64,000 nt of DNA from Stomoxys calcitrans (taxonomy: Eukaryota > Arthropoda > Insecta > Diptera > Muscidae): assembly GCF_963082655.1 (NCBI RefSeq), contig NC_081556.1:66021727-66085726 (forward strand). The letters run 5' to 3'. The notes beneath the pieces were generated by a model. That model made no database searches. It saw only the letters and a program-made list of their open reading frames with translations, and was not told the origin of the DNA. The position numbers and the translations under genes were made by a program. The stretch's first letter is position 1; the number at the start of each line of letters is the position of its first letter. Below are positions 53,561-62,739 of the stretch, in pieces.

Positions 53561-53580
53561 TCGCAATGAAGCGAACAATT

Positions 53581-54160
53581 CAAAAACGTTTAATATTGTA
53601 TAGTTTAGACTAAATATTATAAATTGTAATTGTTAATTTAGTATCAAGTATTTTTCTACTTTTTTAAAAACCCTGCATACAAGCCTTGGCTTCGCGGTTG
53701 GAACAAAAGTATTTTATGGAAATAAATATCATTTAAAACCGATAGTCGGAATCAGGACAACATCCTATTGAAATTATTTAATTAATTTGAGGCAAATTAA
53801 CACTAGCGGAATATATACATTTTTACAATATTTAACAACATAAAATCGTCATCAACATATTAGCCAGCTCGCCGAAATGTTTGACAAAATAATTAAATAG
53901 TCAAATTCACTATAAAACTATTGATGTTTCGATTGTGCAAAAACGTGTAGCGCTTTTTCGACATGTCGCAATGAAATCGAAATCTTGTGTTCGTTTGTCC
54001 AAAAAAATGTAAATCCACCACCGGGTGTAGTTTTCGTTTGTAATGGTGTTGCCCACAGAGAGTGGAAAAATGTTTAATTTCTACACCGTGAAGAATGTCG
54101 CAATGTCGTCTGTTAGCATTTCATAGACACCTATACCAAAATAACGGCGTTCACTGATTA
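53581..54160. other. LINE 3' untranslated DNA and unassigned spacer
   Basis: GGTTGGAACAAAAGTATTTT and ATGGAAATAAATATC (about 53,698-53,732) look like the LINE 3' end. The rest is unassigned. Confidence 0.4.
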
Positions 54161-54175
54161 TTATAGAGACAAAAT

Positions 54176-54560
54176 TTGTTGAATGTTTGGAAAAAAGGCA
54201 AAATATTAAAACATATATATTATAGAGAAGGTGCAGTATACGCGATGGCGGATGTATTTGAGAAGTACAAGGCAGATATTACCGCCTTACAGGAAGTGCG
54301 ATGGACTGGGAATGGCGTCACTACAACACCAAACGGTGACCAACTATACTGTAGCAGCCATAACACGAGGCATAATTTTGGCTACGGATTTGTGTCTCAT
54401 TTATTAACATGGCTGTCACCCGATCAAAACACGAGAAACCAAATTAATCATGTTGTGATAGATGGAAGGCATTCATCCAGCGTGTTAGATGTACGATCGA
54501 TCCGTGGAATATAGATTCGCATCATTACCTCGATGCATCAAAGGTTCGCACCCGTTTCAA
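54176..54560 (+). pseudogene. RTE-like endonuclease
   Basis: [20 protein letters not shown] then WTGNG is the N-terminal catalytic block (Glu in ALQEVRW). [20 protein letters not shown] and IRG follow. The next part, in another frame, reads [20 protein letters not shown]; the conserved SDHY is SHHY, so the catalytic Asp is His. The central part of the domain, between GFVSHLL and [10 protein letters not shown], is shortened by about a hundred residues relative to usual LINE endonucleases. Inactive. Confidence 0.8.
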
Positions 54561-54561
54561 C

Positions 54562-55222
54562 ATGGCGAGGAAAGTACGATCTGACACTGCATGGAAGCTG
54601 GAAATTGAAAAGCTGCAAACACAACAAATGGCAGCGGCATACTCCACTCGACTGACCCAACTGCTTGAAGAAAGCACTCCTTGTTCCGACGGTATAATGG
54701 CGCAGTGGCAAACTATTGCCCACTCCATGGAAAATGCCGCGAAATCCGTACTTGGGTACCGGAAGCCTCCTCGAAGAAACCCATGGTACGACCAATAGTG
54801 TCAAGATGCTACTGAAGCCAAGACGTTTGAACCACGAGCTGTATGCGGCATATAGGGCAACCCTGCAATTAGTAGCAAGCCAGATGAAGGAGAGGTATCG
54901 GGAGAAAAGGAGAGAGAAACGTCTATTCCGCAGAAAGAAAAAGGAAATGGAAAGACGTACCGGAAGCCTCCTCGAAGAAACCCATGGTACGACCAATAGT
55001 GTCGAGATGCTAGTGAAGCCAAGACCTTTGAACCACGAGCTGTATGCGGCATATAGAGCAACCCTGCAATTAGTAGCAACGCGCCAGATGAAGGAGAGGT
55101 ATCGGGAGAAAAGGAGAGAGAAACGTCTATTCCGCAGAAAGAAAAAGGAAATGGAAAGACGTGAGTATGAGCGAATTGAGATGTACAGGAGTCAGAATGA
55201 AGTCCGGAAATTCTATCAATGA
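54562..55222 (+). pseudogene. RTE-like linker with 201-bp in-frame duplication
   Basis: It starts MARKVRSDTAWKLEIEKLQT; then YSTRLTQLLEESTPC and WQTIAHSMENAAKSVLGYRK. A frame change near 54,760 leads to SLLEETHGTTNSVKMLLKPR, LNHELYAAYRATLQLVASQM and RREKRLFRRKKKEMERR, after which the whole ~67-residue block repeats (54,758-54,958 and 54,959-55,161). The second unit has 3 extra bases. The basic KR-rich stretch is usual in this linker. The duplication is specific to this copy as far as the window shows. Confidence 0.75.
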
Positions 55223-55440
55223 ATTAAACATCAAACCGATGGCTTTGGTGCAGACACATCCTCCTGCAGGGACAAATAAGGAAATCTGGTAACTGACACA
55301 GATAACATGCTGAGGATATGGAAAGAACATTTTACCCAACTGCTAGTGTCCGACTTTGGCGGCGAAGAGGATACCGCAGAACCAATACCTGATGATGGTA
55401 TAGAATGTTTACCTCCCAGTCAGAATAAGTCCAAGTAGCA

Positions 55441-56411
55441 GTGACCCGACTAAAGAACAACAAGGCAGCAGGAGCCGACGGGTTACCAGCTGAACTATTT
55501 AAGACCGGAGGCGACACCCTGATAACGCGTATGCATCAGCTGATCTGCGCAATCTGGCTAAAAGAACGCTTACCCGATGATTGGAACCTCAACATACTAT
55601 GTCTCGTACACAAGAAAGGAGACAAGACGGAATGTGCCAACTACAGAGGAATAAGTCTTCTCCCCATCGCATACAAGATACTCTCGTATTAAAACCTGAA
55701 GTCAATGAGATAATTGAGCTCTATCAATGCGTCTCTAGACCTGGTAAATCCACCCTAGACCAGATATGCACGCTGCGCCAAATCCTGGAAAAGACCCGAG
55801 AAGGACAAATCAACACCTAACATCTCTTTGTTGGCTACAAAGCCGCCTTCGATATTCCTTTACGTTCAAGGGTATTTCAAGCCATGTCTGAGTTTGGTAT
55901 CCCTGCAAAATTAATAAGACTCTGCAGGATGACACTTGCTGATACGCGTTCCTCAGTAAGAATAGGAAAGAATCTCTCCGAACCATTTAATATCAAACGA
56001 GGTTTCAGACAAGAAGACATCCTATCGTGTGATCTCTTTAATATCCTGCTGGAGAAGATTATACGAGATGTAGATGTGAATAGATATGGTACACTAATCA
56101 CAAGAGATCACATGCTACTCGATATCAAAGGTCGGTCACCGGAAATAGTAACTGCAACCTGTGAAAGAATCGAAAGACAGTCAGTGAATACGGGTCTGGC
56201 AGTAAATGGAGGTAAGACGAAATGTATGGTTTCAACTTCCAAAAAGCCTTGCACAACCGAACAGATAAAGAAAATTGAGAAAGTTGGAAACCACAACTTT
56301 GAGACAGTCAGTAACTTTATCTACCTCGGCACCGCCGTAACCGAAGCGAATGACACCAGTTTTGAGATTAAGCGAAGAATAATACTGGCAAATGCTACTT
56401 TGGTCAAGTAA
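55441..56411 (+). pseudogene. RTE-like reverse transcriptase lacking the YADD box
   Basis: KNNKAAGADGLPAELFKTGG, PDDWNLNILCLVHKKGDKTE and CANYRGISLLPIAYKILS form the N-terminal half. After frame changes come YQCVSRPGKSTLDQICTLRQ, then about 55,820-55,860 (FVGYKAAFDIP, remnant of the motif A FIDYKAAFD). The frame 55,884-56,411 gives IPAKLIRLCRMTLADTRSSV, IKRGFRQEDILSCDLFNILL and DHMLLDIKGRSPEIVTAT. Where the family has LLAYADDIDIIGRS, here LL is followed by DIKGRS, so the YAD part of the catalytic box is missing by an in-frame deletion. Inactive. Confidence 0.8.
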
Positions 56412-56545
56412 GCAGTTTAGAAACAAGGCCACCTCTCGACAGACGAAGATTACTCTATACAAGACACTGATACTACCCGTAGGGTACTTGTGAAAGCAGA
56501 TGAGGCAGTGCTTGGAGTATTTGAGAGAAAGATTTTTCGTAAAAT

Positions 56546-56890
56546 ATGTGGACCGTTAGCGTTAATAGAGAATATAGGCAACTTTTGAACCACGAGCTGT
56601 ATGACGACGATAGCATAGTTACACGCATCAAAACACAACGGCTGCGTTGGCTAGGTCATTTTGTCAGAATGGATGAAGAAGCTCCAGCAAAGAAGTCTGT
56701 TGAAGGCAAATACGGTGGTACACGCAAACCGGGAAGACCAAAAGCCCGATAGAGAGATCAAGTTGTGGGAGACACCTCCAAACTTGGTGTCAGAGATTTT
56801 AGAAAGAGCGCAGAAGATCGAGGCGCTTGGAACGGTATTCTACGTTCGGCTAATGGAACAAATATTCTATCGTAGCCAACTAAAGTAAGT
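56546..56890 (+). pseudogene. RTE-like C-terminal domain
   Basis: IVTRIKTQRLRWLGHFVRMD, EEAPAKKSVEGKYGGTRKPG and RPKAR match the RLRWLGHVxRM...GRRxxGRPxxRW C-terminus of RTE-type proteins. The continuation in another frame reads GDTSKLGVRDF and RSANGTNIL to about 56,870. No catalytic function is assigned to this region. Confidence 0.75.
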
Positions 56891-57320
56891 AATATAAAAA
56901 TTAACGCTTTTTTTTGCTATTGGCATATTAGATGCATTGCTAGAAATTTCTTTATCCGAAGACGAGGTTGCGAATTTTACGTTATTATTTGGTCGAAATG
57001 ACAACATATGGGCATATGAACATGGAATAAGTGTAACACTTTGAAATTTCCACAACATTGTCCCGTATAAGAGTAACATTCGTGTGACATTTTTCCAAAT
57101 CATCATAAGATATCCGCACAAAAATATCTAATCGAAAACCAATACAAAGTTTAGCTTTTGTTTTATGACCAAATGTCACCGCTGATGAGTGTCTCCCTGG
57201 ATCCATTAGTGACTAAAATTGTTCATAAAAAATTGCAATATTTTTATCCTTTTCGCAGTTACAGAAGGATTTTAAGAATTTTTGGATTCCGAGCCACAGT
57301 GAGGTGGAAATGATTTTATC
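56891..57320. other. Unassigned AT-rich spacer
   Basis: No gene recognised. Confidence 0.4.
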
Positions 57321-57412
57321 GTAAACAAATCTTTCAATTTATTTGTTTACCACAAAAATTTTGGTTAGTCTACTACAATTTCGTAGACTAACCAACCGCT
57401 GTGGGCCCACAG
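57321..57412. other. Cluster of three perfect palindromes
   Basis: Hairpin 1: GTAAACAAAT (57,321-57,330) and ATTTGTTTAC (57,341-57,350). Hairpin 2: TTGGTTAGTCTAC (57,361-57,373) and GTAGACTAACCAA (57,383-57,395), nine-base loop. Palindrome 3: CTGTGGGCCCACAG (57,399-57,412). All arms are without mismatch within 92 bp. They lie just upstream of a SINE body. Confidence 0.85.
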
Positions 57413-57464
57413 AGACAAATGGGCACTTTGAATTAATTAAATTTGACAAATAATATTTGTTTCC

Positions 57465-57640
57465 CCTCCCAATGCTGCCGACATTTGGGGGGTACTATGC
57501 TTTGTTTACATGGCATAGCAGCTATATAAAAACTTCTTTCCAAAGAGGTGTCGCCCAGCGGCGTGCCGTTCGGACTCGGCTATAAAAAGAAAGTCTCTTA
57601 TCATTGAGCTTAAAATTGAATCGGACAGCAGCAGCATTGA
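57465..57640 (+). mobile_element. SINE body and tail (headless)
   Basis: CCTCCCAATGCTGCCGACAT, GGTGTCGCCCAGCGGCGTGC, CGTTCGGACTCGGCTATAAA and TCATTGAGCTTAAAATTGAA follow the body and tail of the SINE family seen at 42,140-42,385. The tRNA-like head is missing or eroded. Confidence 0.65.
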
Positions 57641-57734
57641 ATATTCTTAAATATGAACTCAGTGAAAAAGCTTTAAAATATGTGCAGTTTATTTTTGTTT
57701 TTTACAGGATTTTATTAACCTACACAATATTTAC

Positions 57735-58254
57735 CGATGGGGGTATATTCATTTTGTCATCCCGTTTGCAACACATCGAAATATTTTCCGACGCTATGAA
57801 GTATATATATCGTAAAAATCGTCGTAAAAATCTAAGAGGATCCAGGCAAATCCGGCCGTCTGTCTGTCTGTCTGTTGAAATCACGTACAGTCCGTTAAAA
57901 TAGAGATATTGAGCTGAAACTTTGCACAGATTCTTCTTTTGTCCATAGTTAGGTTAAGTTAGAAAACTGGCTATATCGGAATATATCTTGATATAGCCCC
58001 ATATAGACCGATCTGCCGATTTAAGGTCTTTGGTTCAAAAAAGCCACATTTATTATTCGATTTTACTGAAATTTGAGACAGTGAGTTGTGTTAGGCCACT
58101 TGACATCCTTCTTCAGTTTGGTTTAGATTAGTCCAGATTTGGATATAGCTGATATATGACAGGTCTCTCGATTTGAGTTCTTAGACCCATAAAAGGCGTA
58201 TTTATTATTTATTGTGCGATTTCGCTTGAATTTGGGGCAGTGAGTTGACATCTT
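57735..58254 (+). mobile_element. DINE-1-like element, subfamily B, 5' part
   Basis: Begins near GATGGGGGTATATTCATTTT and carries GACGCTATGAAGTATATATA, CCGTCTGTCTGTCTGTCTG and GAGATATTGAGCTGAAACTT. Same subfamily as 18,618-19,533. Stops at 58,254 where a subfamily C element begins. Confidence 0.75.
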
Positions 58255-59495
58255 TTTATACCCTTCACCACTACTGTGGTACAAGGTATTATAACTTGTG
58301 CATTTGTTTGTAACACCCAGAAGAAAGAGAGATAGACCAATTGATAAGTATACCAATCGACTCAGAATCACTTTCTGATTCGAATTAGCTTTGTCCGTAT
58401 GTCTGTCTGTCCATGTTAGTTTATGTACAAGGCAAGGGTCACAATTTTCATCCGATCGCCTTAAAATTTGGTAGAGGCATGTTTTTCGGCCTGGAGCCGA
58501 AGCCTACTGAAATAAGAAAAAATCAGTTCAGATTTGGATATAGCCCGATACATATGTTCATCCTATTTGCAGTAATAATGCAATAAAATGGTCATTCGAA
58601 ATTTGGTAGGCTGGATTTTCTCTTGACTTTCGACAACTCGTTTGATCGAAATCGGTTCAGATTTAGATATAGCTCCTATATAAATGTTCGTCCGACTCTT
58701 AACTCTTAATATTGCTAGTGAATTTAATAGAAATCGGTCCAGATTTAGATATAGCTACCATATATATGTTCGTCAGATTTTGGACAATTTGCAATAATAT
58801 TGTCATTTGTCAACCGAAGTTATTACAGTTTGAACATATATGCTCGAAATTTGACACGGATTGGTTAATAACTCATCTGAAAACATCCGCCGAGGTCCAT
58901 AAAAATTGGTTCAGAATTGGATATAGCCCCCACATTGTACTTATCAGCACCGGCCAACTTTTGCCTTTCCGTGCAGGTTTCATTAGCCAGATCGGTCCAG
59001 ATTTGGATACAGCTACCGTATAGTCCGATATCTCGATTTATGATTTTGGGCTCATAAAATATGCATTTTTTGTCCGATTTCGCTGAAATTGAGGATAGTG
59101 AGTTGTGTTAGGCCTCTCGATATATTTCTGGGAGAAAGCCCAGATCGGTCCGGATTTGGATATAGCTGCTGACCGATCTCTCGATTTAATGTCTTGGCAT
59201 CACAAAAGGCTTATTTATTACACGATTTCGCCAAAATTTCACATAGTGACTTATGTTCTATGTGGTTCAGATCGGTCTATATTTGGATTTAGTTGCCAAA
59301 AAGACCAATATGGAACCAAAATTGAACAGTGAGTTGTATTTGTTAGACCGCCCTATGCCCATGCTGAATTTGGTCGGATCATATTAAGATATTGCTGCTA
59401 TTAGGTGCATCGATAATGCATTTTCCACCGGATAATAGCGAAAGGTGGTTTACAAATATACCAGAGGTGGTATACGCCTTTGTACTTGTTTTTGA
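58255..59495 (+). mobile_element. DINE-1-like element, subfamily C
   Basis: Starts TTTTTATACCCTTCACCACT and has AGATAGACCAATTGATAAGT and CCGTATGTCTGTCTGTCC. The body repeats CAGATTTGGATATAGC about seven times. It ends with CAGAGGTGGTATACGCCTTT followed by GTACTTGTTTTT. The left ATACC...CACC and right GGTGGTAT are inverted. No protein. Confidence 0.75.
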
Positions 59496-59558
59496 GTATA
59501 TAAATACCCTTACCGACTAATAACAACATATTTACAAATGTATTTACTTCAGAATATA

Positions 59559-60087
59559 GATTAGGTTAGGTTGAAAGAGGGTGCAGATATAAATCCGCCC
59601 CATGCCACTAGGGACATACACCTAAGCCAGCAATCGGCTTGTTGTGCGCTCTAAAAACTATTAAGTAACCTCTAAAAAGAAAATTATAAGTTGGGAATTC
59701 CGTGCTACTTACCAAACCCTTAATTGTTTTCAATATCACTCCCCTAAATTGGTTCATGTCTGGTATTGTGTCTCCACCTAATGCCGGTATATGTGTATAT
59801 GACAAAGGAAATGCTCCAACGTCTCATCATCTTCCCCGCATGCTCTTCACATGCTATTACTTGCCGAACCGATTTTACATAATTGAACTCGTAGTCCAAT
59901 GTGTCCCTTTATGATACCAATAGCTATACTGACCTCTATTCTTACTTCCATTCAGTTAGCCTCGTCTTCTCACGATCTGGATGCCCCCATAGGGGTTTCG
60001 CCATCCTACCGACAGTTTCGCTGTACCACAATGTTGCATGCGCATTCGTCGTCTACTGCCTTAAATCTGACTGCGTCGACCCGAAAA
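59559..60087 (-). mobile_element. N3 non-LTR retrotransposon 3' fragment with 13-bp target duplication
   Basis: ACTTCAGAATATA (59,546-59,558) and ACTTCAGCATATA (60,088-60,100) flank it with one mismatch. On the minus strand it encodes the end of ORF2 and finishes with the CCTAACCTAATC-type terminus. It is 5' truncated, as usual for LINEs. Confidence 0.8.
59600..60080 (-). pseudogene. N3 ORF2 C-terminus
   Basis: On the minus strand, fragments read DREKTRLTEWK, then IAIGIIKGHIGLRVQLCKIG, CRACGEDDETLEHFLCH (a Cys/His zinc-type motif) and HIPALGGDTIPDMNQFRG, then VILKTIKGLVSSTEF before the stop region. This is the usual tail after RNase H in jockey-superfamily elements. Two frame changes occur. 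The copy at 4,801-5,020 covers only its last part. Confidence 0.7.
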
Positions 60088-60200
60088 ACTTCAGCATATA
60101 AATATAATATAATTTTCCTTTTTAAGTTTCTCGGATTATAACTTTCAGTTGATTCAATTGGTAACATTATTTCCAGAAAGGGTCGTTCTTAGCGTAATTT

Positions 60201-62335
60201 ATTATTTATTTACAACAACTGCAGCTGGAAAACAATTAAACATCCATTAAAACGTTAAAAATATCAACTTAAAAAAAATAGGTTCGCTCATAGGAATAGT
60301 CGGAAGACCTTGAAACTAAAGTAATGGATTTAGATCGAGTATATCTGTACATCACACATTTGTGTGACTTGGAAGAGTCCTATTCTTTGAATAAAAGGCA
60401 TTGAACAAAATGGTCTAAGGCAGGACAATGTCCTGCAATGGAATTTCAAAAAGATTTTAAAGCCAAAAAAAAGCACAAACAGGTATACCAAATGAAAGGC
60501 ATTTGGTGAACACAGAAAATTAAAATCTTGATTAAATAAAGAATTTTATATATTCAATTAAAAATTTAGCTGAAATCAGTCCTATAAATGAATTCAAATT
60601 GTTAATAAACGATTTTGAAATTCGCATTTATGACAAGCGGAATAAATTAATTAAAGCGGTTATCAGCTCAATAAACCAATTTATTGGAAAACTCTTTACT
60701 CGTTCAGAACAACTTTTGGTTGACCTAATTAAAATAAATAATTGATATTTTCCCCACAAATAAACTATTTTTGAAGTCAGTTTCTGTTTTCGAGACGATG
60801 GTCAATGGTCAGAGATCAAAACTATTTTTTTTTTTTCAATCGATTAATTACGGATACAAAATGAAATGTATTGCATTAAAATATATTGTATTAGTATTAT
60901 CAAAACAAAAAACTAATTAGTATTACAACCGGAGGGGGTCTAAATGATACAACTACATATATGGATCTCATTGGTTAACAAAATATTTTAATTTGTACAC
61001 TGTTGCGAGGGCTCGATGAAAAATCCAAGTCAATTTTTTCAACCGTGATTGCCTTTTGTTTTATTACTGTCTTTGTTAAACGAAGTATAAGGGTTAGACC
61101 AAAGTTTACAGGAAATTGAAATATCAGCAAAAGGACAAAATTGTGTCACTGTACACTGTAAGGGTAAAATGAGGAAAATATTTATATATTTATAAATATA
61201 CTGGACTATTGATCCTCATGTAGGGGTGCTGTGAAGTTATTATGTTTCTGTCAATCAATACTAGGAAGCCTAGTTTCTATATGGACAATTAGATATTCCA
61301 ACACAATATTACATACTTAAATACCACATTATATTTTTACAATGTTCTCCAACTTCCGGCACGTTTCGCTTGTATTCTTTTGTATTTAACATTTTCATAT
61401 CGGGAATTTTTCTTTTTTCTCTCTTCAAATTCACACTTTAAATTTTTATTTCTCAAAAATTATGAAATTATTTCACATTTTCCATTCTTTAGACCAATTT
61501 TTTCCTTTAACCACAATGTTTTTTGAATTCAATGGTGTATGCCTACATATATATTTGGCTCATTTGCACTTCTGTCTGGATAACGTCTGTGTGAAAGAGA
61601 ACACTATATCATCTTGCTTTCTGTAGAAACAGATACATACCGTTTATGTTATTAAACAACAATTTTAATTCAAGCAATTAACATTTGTTACATGTTCGTC
61701 TTTCAATGTATACAATTATCAAAGCAATTAATACCTTTTTTAAAAAGTTGTTTTTAGTCAACTCCATGTTTGATTGGTAAAATTTAAGCCAATATTTTTC
61801 CTGTATAGGTATCATTGCCTATTCACAAGGCAGTACCGAAAGCATTCGACAAGTTGTGTATGTTTGTTGCTATTGGCATTGTTGGATAAGTTGGATTTAA
61901 ACAAGGGAAGTAAGGTTTTCCTTGTCTTCTATTCTTCTAATGCGATTGTGCAGCAAGTCAGCTTTAAGAGACCTGCTCAAATTCAGATGTGTGCTTTATA
62001 ACCTACTCCAGCTGGGTTGATATTCAAAAGAATGTCTTTGTATTCTTTATCTCTTCCTCTATAAAACCCAAAAAAAAAACACGAAAATATCTCTGTTCTA
62101 TCCGAATTATGTATCCGGCATTATCAAAAACCATTTTTCAAAAATGTCTGTTTTTCCAAATTATGTTGTTGTCGTCACCATGAAAATAAAAACAGTCCAC
62201 CTTTTTTACACATTATAACTTATTATGAAGGGCATTTTCCTACCTTTCGAACGATAAAACATTCCACAAATAGAGGTCTATCTATTCTAAATTATACCTA
62301 AACTTCGCTAAATTCGTTGCAAAAATTTGTATTTG
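60201..62335. other. Unassigned AT-rich stretch
   Basis: I see no gene, inverted repeat or array in these 2.1 kb. Frames such as 61,774-62,001 and 61,989-62,183 have no recognisable domain. Confidence 0.4.
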
Positions 62336-62337
62336 TG

Positions 62338-62670
62338 GAATGTACCCTATATGGGAGTTATTGGTCGATTCGTCCATGGGTTGGAATATACTTTTGTCAT
62401 ACCAAAGAAATGTCGCTTGCCAAATTTTAGACAAATTGGAACAAAACTGTGGGTGTCATAGTTAAAATACCTAAAATTGGAGGTTCGTTTTAGTGTGGGA
62501 CCTACCCGTAAAGTTTGACCGATATGGACCATATTCGATATATTCACATTATATAGGCTTAAGATGATAAACCTGTGGGTCGACCAATATGGAAGCTAGA
62601 AAATGTGGACTGGCATTAGTATATTATAAGATTTTTTCCAAAATTCAGCAAAATCCGATAATAAATACGT
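62338..62670 (+). mobile_element. DINE-like relic
   Basis: Words such as CTATATGGGAGTTATTGGTC, GACCGATATGGACCATATTC and AAAATCCGATAATAAATACG recall the DINE-like internal units. No ends preserved. Confidence 0.4.
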
Positions 62671-62739
62671 TTTTTTGAGCTGAGGATTGCAAATAAGGAG
62701 TACAGTCAATAAAGTCGAACTCCATTAGCGCAGAGAAGT

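Larger units (their letters stand above)
49310..53580 (+). mobile_element. CR1-like non-LTR retrotransposon interrupted by three insertions
   Basis: Host pieces in order: endonuclease end (49,380-49,500), linker (49,620-50,070), reverse transcriptase (51,130-51,480), reverse transcriptase continued (52,095-52,480), and C-terminus (53,341-53,560). Between them lie a DINE-like element (50,074-51,128), the 607-bp foldback element (51,485-52,091) and repeat D (52,484-53,335). The 3' untranslated end near 53,700 has ATGGAAATAAATATC. Confidence 0.75.
54165..56890 (+). mobile_element. RTE-like non-LTR retrotransposon, degenerate
   Basis: Near-complete order: endonuclease (54,176-54,560), linker with an internal duplication (54,562-55,222), reverse transcriptase (55,441-56,411), C-terminal region (56,546-56,890). 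Similar proteins are often annotated as craniofacial development protein 2-like, a misnomer for RTE endonucleases. Multiple stops and frame changes. Confidence 0.8.
59498..60200 (-). mobile_element. CR1-like LINE 3' end split by an N3 insertion
   Basis: The pieces 59,498-59,558 and 60,101-60,200 together align with 31,965-32,130 (ATACCCTTACCGACTAATAA; ATAATATAATTTTCCTTTTT; CTTTCAGTTGATTC), which there follows a CR1-like stop codon. The 529 bp between them are the N3 fragment. No ORF2 sequence is readable upstream on the minus strand beyond about 60,200. Confidence 0.7.

Noticed and set aside
54538..54996. 152-residue minus-strand open frame
   Set aside because: Antisense shadow of the RTE-like linker and its duplication.
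60201..62335. Searched for a host gene in the longest unassigned stretch near the right end
   Set aside because: Frames are short, with no splice-bounded exon pattern or known motif that I could support.
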